This document shows positions 1 through 9,005 of a stretch of DNA of 60,266 nt, piece after piece; position 1 is the first letter of the stretch; each line of letters begins with the position of its first letter. The position numbers were made by a program, and so were the translations under genes. The DNA comes from CAYZJV01 sp964616275. GTDB taxonomy: Bacteria; Spirochaetota; Spirochaetia; Sphaerochaetales; Sphaerochaetaceae. The stretch lies in the NCBI GenBank assembly GCA_964616275.1, contig CAZTUL010000005.1:1-60266 (forward strand), in the 5' to 3' direction. Under the pieces are notes generated by a model that made no database searches, was not told where the DNA came from, and saw nothing but the letters and a program-made list of their open reading frames with translations.

Positions 1-24
1 GGGAGAGTAGGTAGCTGCCGGGCC
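1..24 (+). rRNA. rrf: 3' end of 5S rRNA (partial)
   Basis: The first bases of the window match the conserved 3' part of bacterial 5S rRNA: the GGGAGAGTAGGT stretch followed by GCTGCCGGGC, the 3' strand of the terminal helix. A T-rich run (about 25-39) follows and may be the end of the rrn operon transcript. The rest of the gene lies upstream of the window, so the helix cannot be checked here. The exact 3' end is uncertain by a few bases. Confidence 0.72.
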
Positions 25-86
25 TTTTTCTTTTCTTTTGTCGATCCCATTTCATGAAAGCTCTCGTGATATTCTTTCGAATCTAC

Positions 87-122
87 TTGCGTAAGCTCAG
101 TATCTTTCTTATCCTGTCTTTA
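87..122 (+). promoter_or_regulatory. Promoter for DegT-like gene, probably leaderless
   Basis: A TTGCGT -35 box (87-92), a 17-base spacer and a TATCCT -10 box (110-115) are followed by six bases and then the ATG at 122. There is no Shine-Dalgarno sequence. The normal -10 to +1 distance puts the transcript start on the A of the ATG, so the mRNA would be leaderless. The site is seen in the sequence; its use is inferred. Confidence 0.5.
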
Positions 123-1153
123 TGATCATCAAACTAGAAAAACCCACGCTCAGACGCAAGGATATGGATGCTGTACTACAGACTATGGTAGATGAGCAGA
201 TTGGTCCTGGTGATCACACTGCAAGATTTGTTTCACTTCTCCAAGAGCGGATTGGTATTTCATCATATGTTGTTGCCTTACGTGATAGAATGCATGCTTT
301 ACGTTATGCCCTCCTTGGATTAGGTGTCGGTCATAACGATTATGTGGGTATTTCCGCCTTATCTCCGTATTTATACCTTGAAGTAATATCATCACTTGGA
401 GCTCATGCAGTTATATTTGATATTGAACCTGAGACCGGAATCATCGCACTTCAAAATCTTGTCTCATATAGTCAACATGCATTATCGGCAATTATTATCT
501 ATGAACCATATGGAAACATACCGATGGATCAGGGATGGGTTGGTTTAGAGATACCGATTATTGAAGACATTACAGAAAGTTTCGGTAGCTCTTATGAGAA
601 TCGTACTGCAGGTGATCTTGGTAAGGTGGTTGTGTGTGCATTCGAAGAATCGGGCGTTGTATCCACCGGAGGTGGAGCAGCACTGCTTACACAAAATCAA
701 GAGATTGCAGAGAGGTTAGAACGTTTTATCGATCCCATATATACGGCTGTCGGTTTGCCAAATCTGAATGCTTCTCTCGGTATTGTGCAACTTTTGCAAA
801 TGGACCGCAATCTTGAAAAACGGCGTGCAATCTTCACTGTGTATCGAAATGCCCTCATGAAAACTCGACATCAACTATTTGGAATTCATGATATCGATTT
901 TATGATGAACGGGTATGGATTTGTAACAATTTTAGACAGTAAACCTTCACTTGTGCAACAATTTTCTCTCCGCTACGAAGTTGCTACAGAGTATGCATTT
1001 CCACAGTGTGTCATTTCTGACCAACTCGAATCGTTTGATGCATTTCCCCATGCAATCCCATCTGTTTCTCGAGGTATCCGTTTCCCTCTTTATCCCTTTC
1101 TGAGCAATCAACAAATAACGCAAGTAGAGAAGGTAATCTCTCATCTACCATAG
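122..1153 (+). CDS. DegT/DnrJ/EryC1-fold protein lacking the PLP lysine
   Basis: This 343-residue protein has the outline of the DegT/DnrJ/EryC1/StrS (sugar aminotransferase) family: an N-terminal large domain with an ALRYALLGLGVG-type helix, the AHAVIFDIEPETG strand-turn, IPIIEDITESFGSSYENR (equivalent to the usual EDAAQAHGA block) and a VVSTGGGAAL loop (equivalent to the GEGG loop). In active members a lysine precedes that loop and binds pyridoxal phosphate; here the aligned position (about Ser177) is not lysine and no lysine is nearby. It is therefore probably not an ordinary aminotransferase; a sensory, binding or dehydratase-like role is possible. It lies 12 bases upstream of the NAD kinase gene and may be co-transcribed with it. 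The start at 122 has no ribosome binding site, but a promoter abuts it. Confidence 0.7.
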   Translation: MIIKLEKPTLRRKDMDAVLQTMVDEQIGPGDHTARFVSLLQERIGISSYVVALRDRMHALRYALLGLGVGHNDYVGISALSPYLYLEVISSLGAHAVIFDIEPETGIIALQNLVSYSQHALSAIIIYEPYGNIPMDQGWVGLEIPIIEDITESFGSSYENRTAGDLGKVVVCAFEESGVVSTGGGAALLTQNQEIAERLERFIDPIYTAVGLPNLNASLGIVQLLQMDRNLEKRRAIFTVYRNALMKTRHQLFGIHDIDFMMNGYGFVTILDSKPSLVQQFSLRYEVATEYAFPQCVISDQLESFDAFPHAIPSVSRGIRFPLYPFLSNQQITQVEKVISHLP

Positions 1154-1165
1154 GAGGGTCTTTTC

Positions 1166-2032
1166 ATGCACGAACAGGGTAGAATAATTCGTAGAGTAGT
1201 GCTGTTAGCCAATAAACAGAAGGACGATGCAGAGAATTTCGTTCAGGAAATCACAGCGTACTTGGATGACCTGCAGATTATTCATAATACAATATTCACG
1301 TTGGATGCCGATACTCAAATTGATGTACATCCGGAAACAGATCTGGCAATCTGCCTCGGAGGGGATGGGACCGTACTTTCTTGTGCACGATTACTCCATC
1401 CTTATGGTATTCCGATGTTGGCTGTCAATTTAGGAACTTTTGGTTTTATAACCGAGGTTTGCAAGGATGAATGGAAGGAAGCCTTTGAAATGTATCGTGC
1501 TGGGAAAGCAAATATTTCTAGACGGCTCATGGTTCGAGTTTCTGTTGAGAGAAATGGGGAACGAGTATTTCAAGGACACGGTCTAAATGATATGACTCTG
1601 GCTACAACAGGTATTTCTAAAATGTTATCGTTAGATCTCTTTATTAATGGCACTCATGCTGGGAAAATTCGCAGTGACGGCATTCTGGTAGCTACTCCTA
1701 CAGGTTCCACTGGATATAGTCTTGCTGCAGGTGGACCAATATTGGATGTTTCATTGGATGCACTGATTATAAATCCTATCTGTCCCTTTACATTATCGAA
1801 TCGTCCGCTAGTTATTGCTGGAGAAGATATCGTAAACATAGTCGTGAGAAAGGGTCAGCGAACGCAACTGGCATTGACCGTAGATGGCCAGGTAATGTTT
1901 CCATTACAGGAAGAGGATCGTGTAATAGTAGAAAAATCTCGTTCAAAAGCACTGCTAATCATGTCTCCTATGCGTAATTATTATGAAGTTGTTCGTGATA
2001 AATTAAATTGGTCTGGGGGCATGCATGCTTGA
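1166..2032 (+). CDS. nadK: NAD kinase
   Basis: Phosphorylates NAD to NADP using ATP or polyphosphate in the cytoplasm. The 288-residue protein shows the family hallmarks: the GGDGT nucleotide-binding motif (LAICLGGDGTVLS, about residue 70), the LNDMTL block that corresponds to the usual NE/ND motif, and the ATPTGSTGYSLAAGGPI diacylglycerol-kinase-fold motif around residue 175. Length is normal. A strong AGGAGGG (about 1151-1157) precedes the ATG. Its last bases overlap the recN start by 8 bases, so the two are translationally coupled; nadK-recN adjacency is common in bacteria. Confidence 0.95.
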   Translation: MHEQGRIIRRVVLLANKQKDDAENFVQEITAYLDDLQIIHNTIFTLDADTQIDVHPETDLAICLGGDGTVLSCARLLHPYGIPMLAVNLGTFGFITEVCKDEWKEAFEMYRAGKANISRRLMVRVSVERNGERVFQGHGLNDMTLATTGISKMLSLDLFINGTHAGKIRSDGILVATPTGSTGYSLAAGGPILDVSLDALIINPICPFTLSNRPLVIAGEDIVNIVVRKGQRTQLALTVDGQVMFPLQEEDRVIVEKSRSKALLIMSPMRNYYEVVRDKLNWSGGMHA

Positions 2033-3689
2033 ACATATTGCGATTCGAAATCTCGCATTGATTGAGGATATTGAAATTGATTTTGAACCGGGTTTTACGG
2101 TACTTAGCGGTGAAACCGGTGCAGGAAAGTCTATCATTTTGGGTGCACTCAATTTACTTATGGGAGAGAAAGCTGATGGTTCTCTTGTACGTACAGGAGC
2201 AGATGAGGCGAGTATCTCAGCAATTATATCGGTCGATACCCAAAATCCTTTACGGTCATGGTTACAAGAAAAAGGGATTTCGTTAGACGATGATACGCTA
2301 GTGATTCGGAGAGCCGTTAAACAGAGTGGCCGAGGCTCAATTTACGTACAATCTATACCAATGACACGTGGAGATCTTTCCATAATATCGGAGATGTTGT
2401 TCGATATGCATGGACAACATGAACATCAGTCTTTGTTACATGCAGATAGACAGAGAATTGTTTTGGATAGTTATGGAAATTGTTTTCATGAACGTGATCT
2501 CTATCTGACTGCTTTTAGGAAATTGGAAGAACTGCACTCTGAAGCGGTACAGCTGGAAGAATCTCTTTCTCAAGCTACGAGGGAGACCGATTATCTTTCG
2601 TTTGTTGTCGAAGAATTACAACGTGCCAAATTACAACCTCAAGAGGATGCCTTGCTGGAGGAAGAAATATCTGTTCTCAGTCAGTATGAAACTATTCACG
2701 ACAGTCTGGAGCTTGTGTATGATAATTTAAAGGGCGGCACAGGGGAAGGTGCTCTTAATTCACTAGCCCTTGCAGTACAGTCCTGTAAACGTGCTGAACG
2801 TGCAGATACTTCGTTGCACGAATTAAGTAATCGACTTGAGAGCCTCTATGTTGAAGCCCAGGATATTGCTGAGACCATGCGTGATCGTCTCTCTTCAATG
2901 AGTTTCAGTCAAACGAAATTGGATGAACTGCAGTCTCGGCTTGCTCAAATTCAACGATTGAAGAAGAAATACGGTCCTGCTCTTGAAGATGTTCTTTCTT
3001 TCTATGAAACTGCACAAAACAAATTATCTGGAAGTGTGACTGATGATGAGCGATTGCAGGAACTACGTAAAGAAATTTCTCAACAGGATTCAGTGGTTGA
3101 ATCATGTGCCCTCCAATTGAGAAATAAAAGGCATGCCGCTGCAAAAACTCTTCAGGAACAAATTGCCTCACGTCTTAAACATCTTGGGATGCCTCATGTG
3201 GTTTTTTCTATAGAGGTTACTGAGCGTGCACGTACTATACATGGAGCTGATCATATAGATTTTTGGTTCTCTGCTAACTTGGGAGAACCAAAACGCAGTT
3301 TAAAAGATATTGCTTCCGGTGGTGAATTGTCACGCGTTATGTTAGCGGTTAAGACGGTACTCGCTGAAGCTGATGAGGTTGAAACGCTTGTGTTTGATGA
3401 AGTTGATGCTGGAATCGGTGGTGCTGTTGCCATTGCGGTAGGCGAACAAATCGCTGAGTTATCACTCTCTCGGCAGGTGATTGCAATAACCCATCTTGCC
3501 TCAATTGCAGCAAAAGCACAACGTCACCTAGTTGTCCACAAAGAGGTAGAGCAGGGGAGAACATATACACGAATACATCCAGTCAATGGTGAAAATCGTA
3601 TACATGAGATTGCTCGCATGTTGAGTGGAAAAACCGACGATGAGCGTGCATTGGCTCATGCACGCTCATTATTCCAAGGAAAAATTTAA
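2025..3689 (+). CDS. recN: DNA repair protein RecN
   Basis: SMC-like ATPase of recombinational double-strand break repair. The 554-residue protein carries the Walker A motif SGETGAGKS near residue 30, long central charged coiled-coil arms, the ABC signature region ASGGELSRVMLAVK and Walker B LVFDEVDAGIGG, and ends at a normal RecN length. It starts inside the end of nadK. At its 3' end it overlaps by 21 bases the end of the convergent GH57 gene on the other strand. Confidence 0.95.
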   Translation: MLEHIAIRNLALIEDIEIDFEPGFTVLSGETGAGKSIILGALNLLMGEKADGSLVRTGADEASISAIISVDTQNPLRSWLQEKGISLDDDTLVIRRAVKQSGRGSIYVQSIPMTRGDLSIISEMLFDMHGQHEHQSLLHADRQRIVLDSYGNCFHERDLYLTAFRKLEELHSEAVQLEESLSQATRETDYLSFVVEELQRAKLQPQEDALLEEEISVLSQYETIHDSLELVYDNLKGGTGEGALNSLALAVQSCKRAERADTSLHELSNRLESLYVEAQDIAETMRDRLSSMSFSQTKLDELQSRLAQIQRLKKKYGPALEDVLSFYETAQNKLSGSVTDDERLQELRKEISQQDSVVESCALQLRNKRHAAAKTLQEQIASRLKHLGMPHVVFSIEVTERARTIHGADHIDFWFSANLGEPKRSLKDIASGGELSRVMLAVKTVLAEADEVETLVFDEVDAGIGGAVAIAVGEQIAELSLSRQVIAITHLASIAAKAQRHLVVHKEVEQGRTYTRIHPVNGENRIHEIARMLSGKTDDERALAHARSLFQGKI

Positions 3690-6014
3690 CGCAATAGTTA
3701 ACTCCTCCAATACATGTTTTGCTAACGGTGTGGAAAATGTTTCGCTCAATTCACCCTTAATATAGGGATGTAATGCTTCTTGTGCTTGGGTTAAGAGTGG
3801 TTGAATTCCCTGTTCACGAGCGACGCGGATTACCTCGAGCAGATAGGACCCTCGCTCATAGTTAAAACCTTGTGTATAAATCCGTATAGCTATTCGAGAT
3901 ATCTCATGCGTGAATATTGAGTTAACGATATCCTGTTCATATTGACGACCTTTTTGCATTATAAACTCAAGTAAATGAGAAATACTTTCCCGTTTATGCT
4001 CCCAGGAGAGTGTATTCGGCGTGGTGAATAGTGATCGAAGGGCGCGCAAGCATGTCCCCATATTCTCCACATAAAGTGTTTCAGAGGGTGTTGATCGTCC
4101 ATTTTTAACCAATAATGAATAGTGCCGGATGTCGGTGGCAATCTGATGAAGTTCTTCATCGGTAATTCTGCTCAAAGAGTGATCAATCCACGTGAACACC
4201 TCATCCAACATTCTTGGTGGAATATGAGCGGTCGAATAGGTATGAATCTGTGAATCTTGATTATCTGCATTATCGATTGACATATCGACCAAATATCCAC
4301 TTCCAGCAACGGTTGTTACTTTCATATCTATGCAAGTAGTTTTTAGTGTGGTTACATCTTTAATCGTAACGGTATTGTTTTGTTCATCAGAGATTATGTA
4401 ATCAACAAGTAGGAATTTCCCATACTGATTTTTTAAATCTTCGAATCGTGCGACTTTTCGATTTATAAGAAAATATGCTGCAGCTTCAGCTTCTCCTCCG
4501 ACCTCATGTAAAAATGATTTTGCAATGGTTCTTCCTGAACCTTCATGACGTTTGTTACTTCGTGCCTGTTGTAGAATTGGTAATATTTGTGAAAAAAGGT
4601 CTGTATTGGTGAATTGTTGATAGAGATCAATAGTTCGAACAGCATAATGAATATTTTGTCTTGGTTCTATACCTGAGATGTCGCTGAAGAACCATCCACA
4701 TGAAGTGAACATATAATGTTTATACCGTTGCCCTTCAAGTAATTCAGCAACAGTGCCATGCGGTACATCTGAAACCCCCGATTTTTTTACCCATCGTTGG
4801 ATAAAAGTCTGAATGTCTTCACGTTTGCATATCACACTACCAAAATCATGCAACAACTCAGATGGAACTACGTTCCCTTTGAACAGTTGAGTTATCTGTT
4901 CAGAATAGATGCTGTCTACATAATTTCCAAGAACTGAAAAAGCCTCACGTAATGGTGTTCTCCATTCCTGATTCCAGGAGTCATCACCTCCGGTGTGACA
5001 ACCGCAATCCTTATACCATCGTGAAACCCCATGTGAACAACTCCAACTGGTCCCCTTACTCTCTTCACCGCTATGCAATACCGCTTTACGTGCAGCGGGA
5101 TGGTTCTCAAGGTAGGCTGCATAGTTTGTGAATCTGAATGTTTTACCGGATTGGACTTTTCGAATGAGAGCTGCAAGAGCCATATCGCCAAAGGGCTCAT
5201 GATGCCCATAGATTTCTCCATCGGTCGCCGTATGAATCAATGTTGGCGATGTTGATTTCGCTATCTCAAGCAGACTGTCATACATAGTATCCGCATTGCG
5301 TAACATATGGCCAAAACTGATGGAGGATGCGAGATCGGGATGGTAGAAAAAAGCAGCAATTTCTTTTCCTGACGTGCCTTCGATACGGAAAGGAACATCA
5401 AACGGAACGTCATGACCCGTAACAGGATTGAATGAACCTGATTCTGTCTCAATCTCTTTACACTGCCATGGAGAGAGAATTACAAATGAAATACCAGCAT
5501 CAGCAAGTAAATCAACCACCATTGGGTTTATTGCTGTTTCGGGAAGCCAGATTCCTTCTGGTTGTCTGTTGAATCTATGCGAAAAATCTTCAATACCCCA
5601 GAGTATTTGCGTTTTTGCATCATGTTCATGATTTAGTGGCAGAATTGTATGATTGTAGGCTTGAGCTATAGCATTTCCATGTCCCAGTACTTTTCTGCTC
5701 ACAAGGTCTGCTTCAAGTATCTTCCTGTAGGTCCCGATATGGTGATGTTCTATCCACTGCATAAGTGTCGGTCCAAAATTAAATGAGATATAAGAGTAAT
5801 TGTTCACTATATCTTTTATATGACCATAACCATCAAGGTATCGGCTAAAAGCATTCGCTCTGTAGCAATCATCATAGATACGTTCATTCCAATCTGCATA
5901 TGGTTTTGCTGAGGGTTGTTTTGGTATAATATCGACCAGTGGGTTCTCTCGGGGCGGTTGATAAAAATGTCCGTGGAGTATGAGGTCAATAGGAGCTTTA
6001 TTTTCATTATTCAT
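3669..6014 (-). CDS. GH57 glycoside hydrolase with C-terminal DUF3536
   Basis: A 781-residue protein with an N-terminal glycoside hydrolase family 57 barrel and a C-terminal DUF3536-type region. Visible GH57 motifs are HGHFYQPPRENP at the N-terminus, GIWLPETA with the expected nucleophile Glu159, and TATDGEIYGHHEP with the expected acid/base Asp265. GH57 enzymes act on alpha-glucans (amylases, 4-alpha-glucanotransferases, branching enzymes); which reaction this one performs cannot be told. No signal peptide is visible, so it is probably cytoplasmic. It is divergent from a DUF4912 gene and a second GH57 gene, which supports a role in storage-glucan metabolism. There is no Shine-Dalgarno sequence before the ATG; an extended -10 lies just upstream. 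Confidence 0.85.
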   Translation of the reverse strand: MNNENKAPIDLILHGHFYQPPRENPLVDIIPKQPSAKPYADWNERIYDDCYRANAFSRYLDGYGHIKDIVNNYSYISFNFGPTLMQWIEHHHIGTYRKILEADLVSRKVLGHGNAIAQAYNHTILPLNHEHDAKTQILWGIEDFSHRFNRQPEGIWLPETAINPMVVDLLADAGISFVILSPWQCKEIETESGSFNPVTGHDVPFDVPFRIEGTSGKEIAAFFYHPDLASSISFGHMLRNADTMYDSLLEIAKSTSPTLIHTATDGEIYGHHEPFGDMALAALIRKVQSGKTFRFTNYAAYLENHPAARKAVLHSGEESKGTSWSCSHGVSRWYKDCGCHTGGDDSWNQEWRTPLREAFSVLGNYVDSIYSEQITQLFKGNVVPSELLHDFGSVICKREDIQTFIQRWVKKSGVSDVPHGTVAELLEGQRYKHYMFTSCGWFFSDISGIEPRQNIHYAVRTIDLYQQFTNTDLFSQILPILQQARSNKRHEGSGRTIAKSFLHEVGGEAEAAAYFLINRKVARFEDLKNQYGKFLLVDYIISDEQNNTVTIKDVTTLKTTCIDMKVTTVAGSGYLVDMSIDNADNQDSQIHTYSTAHIPPRMLDEVFTWIDHSLSRITDEELHQIATDIRHYSLLVKNGRSTPSETLYVENMGTCLRALRSLFTTPNTLSWEHKRESISHLLEFIMQKGRQYEQDIVNSIFTHEISRIAIRIYTQGFNYERGSYLLEVIRVAREQGIQPLLTQAQEALHPYIKGELSETFSTPLAKHVLEELTIALNFSLE

Positions 6015-6029
6015 GTAGATATATTAGCA
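6012..6029 (-). promoter_or_regulatory. Extended -10 promoter of GH57 gene, probably leaderless
   Basis: On the minus strand a TGC followed by TAATAT (-10 at 6021-6026, TG at 6028-6029) ends six bases before the ATG at 6014, so +1 would fall on the A of the start codon. No convincing -35 box is present, as is usual for extended -10 promoters, and there is no Shine-Dalgarno sequence. Confidence 0.42.
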
Positions 6030-6049
6030 TAGATGAACTCAATGTGATA

Positions 6050-6116
6050 ATAGGGGGGCTGTTCCATTTATGCCCCTATGTTGACTATTTGTTTCGATTT
6101 CTCTACGATTAATATG
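6050..6116 (+). promoter_or_regulatory. Promoter and inverted repeat upstream of DUF4912 gene
   Basis: TTGACT (6081-6086) and TACGAT (6104-6109) are separated by 17 bases, giving a start near 6116 for the DUF4912-GH57 pair. Just upstream, ATAGGGG (6050-6056) and CCCCTAT (6073-6079) form a 7-base inverted repeat with a 16-base spacer. It lies between the two divergent glucan genes and could be an operator. Confidence 0.38.
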
Positions 6117-6163
6117 TCTGTGTTTTTACAGAATGCATTTTTGATAAGTGGGGAGCGTTTTTC

Positions 6164-6901
6164 ATGATCACACCGAACATTGAAGCCTTGTCTCTCGGAG
6201 AATTGCGGTATATCGCACGCAAGCAGGGAATAGAAGATGCAGAGGGAATGGATCGTGATGACCTGCTGGAAGCACTTCAAGAGTTGTATGATGAAAATGA
6301 GAATAGTCTTGCTGGTGAAGGGATTACCTATTCACCTTCCACTCAGCAACGATTTATGAATACGCTAGTCGAGCATGCAGCAAATAGTGAAATCGGAGCT
6401 TTACCCGGAGTCGAACCCTTACCAGACACATATGCAGAAACAAGAATTCATTTGCTCCTCAAGAACCCCTATTGGGCACATGCTTTCTGGAGTGTTTGTC
6501 CTCAGGATATCCATAAACTGGACCAATCGTGTGATACTTTTGATTTTTTCCTTCGTGTTACCATACATGCAACGGCTGATCATCGTCTCGAAGAGGAAAG
6601 TTTCGATATAGGTATAAGCAAGAATGATTCCAGTTGGAACATAAATCTTCCGGAACGCGGGCGAAGTTATAGTGTTTCTTTGTACTATCGGGGATCGGAC
6701 GAAAATACTGGTCTTCTCTGTCAATCAAATAGTGTTTCCACTCCTAAGAGTTATGTATTTGATCATGCAAAAAAAATCGCTCAAGATGATAGGTATTTTG
6801 AACTTCTCTTCTCCTCTCTTGTTTCTAAAGGGGGAGTGATGGTCGAAAATCCGCTTCTTCGTGAAGTGATGGAACATATAGATGAACGGTTGGGAGGTTG
6901 A
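6164..6901 (+). CDS. DUF4912 domain protein
   Basis: A 245-residue protein. The N-terminus (about 8-45: LSLGELRYIARKQGI..DRDDLLEALQEL) looks like a SAP/Rho-N-type helix-extended-loop-helix, a fold often used for nucleic-acid binding. From about residue 90 the ETRIHLLLKNPYWAHAFWSV block is typical of DUF4912, a domain commonly found next to GH57 genes in several phyla and possibly carbohydrate-binding. The gene overlaps or abuts the downstream GH57 branching-enzyme-type gene, so the two are translationally coupled. The domain function is not established; a role in handling or sensing glucan is inference. Confidence 0.75.
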   Translation: MITPNIEALSLGELRYIARKQGIEDAEGMDRDDLLEALQELYDENENSLAGEGITYSPSTQQRFMNTLVEHAANSEIGALPGVEPLPDTYAETRIHLLLKNPYWAHAFWSVCPQDIHKLDQSCDTFDFFLRVTIHATADHRLEEESFDIGISKNDSSWNINLPERGRSYSVSLYYRGSDENTGLLCQSNSVSTPKSYVFDHAKKIAQDDRYFELLFSSLVSKGGVMVENPLLREVMEHIDERLGG

Positions 6902-6903
6902 TT

Positions 6904-8514
6904 GTGGCACATAATTCGATTGGGTTAATCTTACATGCACATATGCCGTATATCAGACATCCTGAGTATCCACGATTTCTAGAAGAGGACTGGCTCTTTG
7001 AAGCCGTAAGTGAAACATATTTACCACTATTGCGGATGTTGAAGCAGTTGCGGAGTGAGAAGGTCCCTTTTCGAATTACCATGTCTCTTTCTCCTACCCT
7101 TTGTTCCATGCTGAGTGATCCAATTTTACAGGGCCGATTTACCGATTATCTTAGATTGCATCAGGAACTTGGAAAGAAAGAAGTTGCCCGGTGTGAATTC
7201 GAAAATTCAGAGTGTAAGCAGCTTGCCCAAATGTATCTCGATGCTATTGATAAAAATCTGGAAGAATATTTTGAAACATACCAATGCAATGTTCTTTCGG
7301 GGTTCAGAGACTTAGAAGAAACTGGCCATCTTGAACTTATTACTACTGCAGCAACACACGCCTATCTTCCCCTCTACAGCGAATATCCTTCTGCGATTGG
7401 AGCTCAGGTAGAGTTAGCAGTTCAATCACATATCAACCATTTCAAGAAAAGACCGAGAGGTTTCTGGCTGCCGGAGTGTGGATATTTCCCTGGACTTGAG
7501 GATTATCTGCAGAATGAAGAAATTGAATTCTTTCAACTGGCAGCTCAGTCAATTGCACTTGCTGAGGAGCCTGTAACTCGCGGTAGTTATGCTCCGGTAG
7601 CCTGTCCAAACGGAGTCTTTGGATTTGCTCGCGACTTTCATCTCACCAACCTTGTCTGGTCTAATGCAGAAGGGTATCCATCAGATCCTGCGTATAGAGA
7701 GTTCTATAGGGATATCGGGTATGACCTACCTATGGAGTATATAAAACCATTTATTCACGAACCGGAAGTACGAGTTTTTACTGGTTTCAAGTATTATGCT
7801 ATTACGGGAAAAGGGAATAATAAACGGATTTATTGTCCTGACGCTGCAAAACAGCGAATTGACGAACATGCAGCCAATTTCCTTTACACTGTGCAGAAGA
7901 AGGGTGAACAGATAACCCCGCTATTGGACCGTGAACCATTTTATACCTTAGCATTTGATGCCGAACTTTTTGGTCACTGGTGGTTTGAGGGTATTTCGTG
8001 GCTTGAAGCTGTTTTGCGAGGTGCAGCCGATAGTTCAGATGTAAAATTTGAGACGCAGATAGATTACTTGAGCAAATATCCGGAATCCCAAATCCTTCAA
8101 CCTTCGTTATCCAGTTGGGGAGAAGGTGGGTATTCAGATGTTTGGGCTGATGGTGAAAATGTTTGGATTTACCGGCATATACACAAAGCGATAGAACGTA
8201 TGGAAGAACTGGCTCTTCGATTCCCCGAGCAGAATTCATTGAAGCAGCGATTCTTGAATCAGGCGGCTAGAGAAGTGTTACTTTCCATGGCCTCAGACTG
8301 GCCCTTCATTATTCATAATGGTACATCCTCTTCATACGCTGAAAAACGTCTGAGAAACCATTTAGGCAATTTCAATGTGGTGTATGAGAATATGTGTAAA
8401 AACGCAGTAAATACAGAGTGGCTCGTAAAAGCTGAAAAACGAAATATTGTATTTCCAGATATTGATTATAATATGTTTAATTTACAGAGTACTCGGAACC
8501 GATACAACGGATAA
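6904..8514 (+). CDS. GH57 1,4-alpha-glucan branching enzyme-type protein
   Basis: A 536-residue GH57 enzyme of the DUF1957-containing class, whose characterised members are 1,4-alpha-glucan branching enzymes of glycogen synthesis. Seen: HAHMPYIRHPEYP at the N-terminus, RGFWLPECGYFPG with nucleophile Glu191, and FDAELFGHWWFEG with acid/base Asp352, followed by the helical C-terminal region with SDWPFIIHNGT. I chose the GTG at 6904 because GGGAGG (6892-6897) is correctly spaced for it; the TTG at 6898 would touch the ribosome binding site. Stop of DUF4912 and this start are coupled. The branching assignment is from family resemblance. Confidence 0.85.
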   Translation: MAHNSIGLILHAHMPYIRHPEYPRFLEEDWLFEAVSETYLPLLRMLKQLRSEKVPFRITMSLSPTLCSMLSDPILQGRFTDYLRLHQELGKKEVARCEFENSECKQLAQMYLDAIDKNLEEYFETYQCNVLSGFRDLEETGHLELITTAATHAYLPLYSEYPSAIGAQVELAVQSHINHFKKRPRGFWLPECGYFPGLEDYLQNEEIEFFQLAAQSIALAEEPVTRGSYAPVACPNGVFGFARDFHLTNLVWSNAEGYPSDPAYREFYRDIGYDLPMEYIKPFIHEPEVRVFTGFKYYAITGKGNNKRIYCPDAAKQRIDEHAANFLYTVQKKGEQITPLLDREPFYTLAFDAELFGHWWFEGISWLEAVLRGAADSSDVKFETQIDYLSKYPESQILQPSLSSWGEGGYSDVWADGENVWIYRHIHKAIERMEELALRFPEQNSLKQRFLNQAAREVLLSMASDWPFIIHNGTSSSYAEKRLRNHLGNFNVVYENMCKNAVNTEWLVKAEKRNIVFPDIDYNMFNLQSTRNRYNG

Positions 8515-8537
8515 TACTTCTTTCAGTTGTGCAAACC

Positions 8538-8789
8538 TCAGGATGAAGCCTCTATAAGGAGGCTGCGTCCCCATACAGCGAGTATCTGTTCAGCTTGCTC
8601 AGTTTCTAGCGTATCGTACAACAACGGATTAGACTGGGCTTCATCAAAATAATCGTTATCTTTTTCCCAGTTCTCAATGGGATCTGTAATGAAGCAACCT
8701 TCATCACTAATGCAGACTACCCAGTCGTAGCCTCCCTTTTTTGATTTTCTCCCATAATAGCGACTTGTATGTTGTATATTGCCGGGCAT
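8538..8789 (-). CDS. Small conserved-looking hypothetical protein
   Basis: An 83-residue acidic, soluble protein with no motif I recognise (it begins MPGNIQHTSRYYGRK and contains DWVVCISDEGCFITDP). I believe it is real because it has AGGAG about seven bases before the ATG, an upstream promoter (TTGACA at 8870-8875, TATTTA at 8848-8853, minus strand, 16-base spacer) and no competing frame. A 13-base palindrome, GATTAC-A-GTAATC (8804-8816), lies in its leader and might be an operator. It converges with the GH57 gene. A 6-base stem AGCCTC/GAGGCT lies at its 3' end. Function unknown. Confidence 0.55.
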   Translation of the reverse strand: MPGNIQHTSRYYGRKSKKGGYDWVVCISDEGCFITDPIENWEKDNDYFDEAQSNPLLYDTLETEQAEQILAVWGRSLLIEASS

Positions 8790-8847
8790 ATAAAAACTCC
8801 TGAGATTACAGTAATCACTTTTCTTGTGTTGGGCAACAGGGTCTTAT

Positions 8848-8875
8848 TAAATACACTATATCTAATATATGTCAA
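8848..8875 (-). promoter_or_regulatory. Promoter for the 83-residue hypothetical gene
   Basis: On the minus strand a perfect TTGACA (8870-8875) is followed after 16 bases by TATTTA (8848-8853). Transcription would start near 8841, about 50 bases before the ATG. Confidence 0.42.
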
Positions 8876-8959
8876 AAATAATATGCTGTATGGGCTACAT
8901 CTGTATAGTATATTTTTTTATTGTAAGGGATAGGAGGTGTTTTACACTCCTGTTGCAGG

Positions 8960-9005
8960 TTGTTCAGTGGTGGGAGAGGGGGTATAGTTTGTGGTAAAGA
9001 GTGGT
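8960..9005 (+). promoter_or_regulatory. dcw promoter with MraZ-type repeats
   Basis: TTGTTC (8960-8965) and TATAGT (8983-8988) are 17 bases apart and 62 bases upstream of the mraZ ATG. Overlapping this promoter are GTGGT repeats at 8967, 8991 and 9001 (the last two exactly 10 bases apart) with a GGGGGTA-like partner near 8978. Known MraZ operators are tandem GTGG-containing repeats at about one helical turn, so these are likely autoregulatory boxes. A bulged inverted repeat (about 8931-8950) lies just upstream. Confidence 0.6.
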
